From Prinia subflava (taxonomy: Eukaryota; Chordata; Aves; Passeriformes; Cisticolidae), in the NCBI RefSeq assembly GCF_021018805.1, contig NC_086257.1:16302693-16366692 (forward strand): 64,000 nucleotides of DNA, given 5' to 3'. The translations under genes were made by a program, and so were the position numbers. Numbering within the stretch: position 1 is the first letter of the stretch; each line of letters begins with the position of its first letter. Below the pieces are notes generated by a model. The model was given only the letters and a program-made list of their open reading frames with translations, had not been told where the DNA came from and ran no database searches. Below are positions 62,721 through 64,000 of this stretch, piece after piece.

Positions 62721-64000
62721 AGGGAGCCTCGCATCACACCTGGGTGTCTGCGAGGGCTCAGGGACGAGAAGGGGAAAGGGGCAGTGGAGGCTGGGTCTGT
62801 CTGCACCCATCACTGGACTTCCATGTGGCTTTGGGTGTCAAACAAAGCCTGGGGAAGGGCTGGGAAAACCCTGGAAAGATCCTTGAGGTCCTTGAGACAG
62901 GGAGCTATGTTGTGTCACATTCTGGTGCCCCGAGCACTGGCTTGCAGGGCTGGGGCTCCATCCTGGCTGGTGTAAAACATCCCTGGAGCTGCCGGTTTTC
63001 TTTGGCTCAGTTTGGCTGTGCACTCCCCAGTCTGGCTGACACACACCCAGGCGGCTGCCAGGCTGTGCCAGCACCTTACACATCCCCATCTCCTTGTCCC
63101 CAGGGATGTCACCTGCAGTGGCAGAGCCAGGAGGTGGCCTGTCGCTTCCTGGAGCAAGCAACATTGCTCATAGCTCTGGGCAGTCCCAGAGGGAGAGTGG
63201 CTTCCTGGTGGCCCCAGTTAGGACCTCTGTGCCTGGCTGCATGTGAGATGAGAAGCAGGAAGGGATTTCTGGTTTGGATGCCAGCGTGCATGGGAAGATC
63301 TGGCTTTATCTCCAAAGCAAACAGCTCTGCACATGGTGTGGTGCTACCACCCAGAGAGGTCTCCCATGATATGTCTGAGGTTTAGACATGTCCTGCTGTC
63401 TTCAGAGGCATCATGTGCTCATGTAAGACACCAGGAAGAGAAGAGCAGAGGCCCCTTGGGGTTCAGCTTGCCCCTGTCCTGGAGCCCACAGCTGCTGGGG
63501 AGAGCAGGAGGGGGCCACTGGGGCAGAGTGTGCAGAAAGCACTTGCAGTGGTGGTTGATCAGGAGATACATCCTAAAGGGATGTGCTTTTAAATGGGGAC
63601 TTAGCTGACTGGACTGTGAGGGAGTTGAACTCTGATGAACAGTCAGACTAAGATATTTCCCTTTAGCACAAACAGCCCAAAAGCAGAGGGTCTCACTGGT
63701 GAGCAAATGGGAGGGCAGTTGATGGCTCTGGGCAGCCTGGCCACATCCCTGTGCCTCCAGACCTGCAGAAATCCACCCCAGAGACTGGGAATAATCCTAT
63801 CAACTTACTGGCTGACATTTCAGGGCTACTTCACCCACCACACCTCTGGTTTGTTGATCTGTGGATCCCCATTGCTGAACTCTGCAGCCACGTGCTTGGT
63901 GTTGGCACCACGAGCTGCTTGTGCCAGGGAGTGTCCCTGCCACCTCGCCCCAGGGACTGATGGGCTTTCCATCCTGCTCCTTCCATGATGCCCAGTTCTC
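62721..64000. other. GC-rich DNA downstream of the CpG island, no gene assigned
   Basis: This could be 5' UTR or first intron of the next gene. A 250-residue open frame (62633-63385 +) runs through it but has no recognisable domain, and the opposite strand is also open over much of it. I therefore do not call it a gene. Confidence 0.5.

Noticed and set aside
62633..63385. 250-residue open frame on the + strand starting in the CpG-rich block
   Set aside because: It has no recognisable domain, its composition follows local GC content, and the opposite strand is also open over long parts. Its ATG lies in a context expected of a 5' UTR. I treat it as non-coding unless transcripts show otherwise.
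1..64000. CRISPR arrays, prokaryotic operons, rRNA genes, functional tRNAs, endogenous retroviruses
   Set aside because: I looked for regularly spaced repeats, dense long ORFs, conserved rRNA/tRNA motifs and LTR or pol-like frames, and saw none. The window is a eukaryotic, intron-rich locus.

Overview
The window is animal genomic DNA, most likely from a bird. It is one large, intron-rich gene on the + strand, followed by intergenic DNA. The pointers to a bird are a CR1 LINE 3' end of the avian/reptilian type near 35.0-35.5 kb, very little other recognisable transposon sequence, compact introns and AT-rich intronic sequence. A crocodile or turtle cannot be strictly excluded. Nothing prokaryotic is present: no operons, CRISPR arrays, rRNA or confident tRNA genes.

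The gene is ARMC9, which encodes a LisH and armadillo-repeat protein of the ciliary basal body. Twenty coding exons can be placed between 1,850 and 49,923. All have AG/GT borders and their phases join without a frame break. Together they encode about 669 residues, corresponding to the human protein from roughly residue 169 to its C-terminus, by comparison from memory. The first exons, with the start codon and LisH domain, lie to the left of the window. In order, the exons encode a region before the coiled coil (1.8-2.5 kb, including a 25-nt microexon), the coiled coil (7.6 kb), the armadillo-like core (9.5-29.3 kb), an acidic linker (30.3-34.5 kb), a conserved segment containing [10 protein letters not shown] (35.7 kb), and a divergent serine/proline-rich tail (38.9-49.9 kb). 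The last exon has two possible acceptors that read different frames, and one of them restores a human-like C-terminus.

From about 49.9 to 50.9 kb is the likely 3' UTR, with an AATAAA and a GU-rich downstream element. From 50.9 to 62.3 kb is intergenic DNA that becomes more GC-rich and holds no recognisable gene. At 62.3-62.7 kb is a CpG-rich, promoter-like segment. In vertebrates where the order is known, B3GNT7 follows ARMC9, so this may be its promoter, but no B3GNT7 coding sequence is seen here.

I found no previously undescribed system. The most interesting points are the ambiguous terminal frame, two in-frame candidate cassette microexons inside ARMC9 introns, ancient SINE relics, and some candidate intronic regulatory elements.
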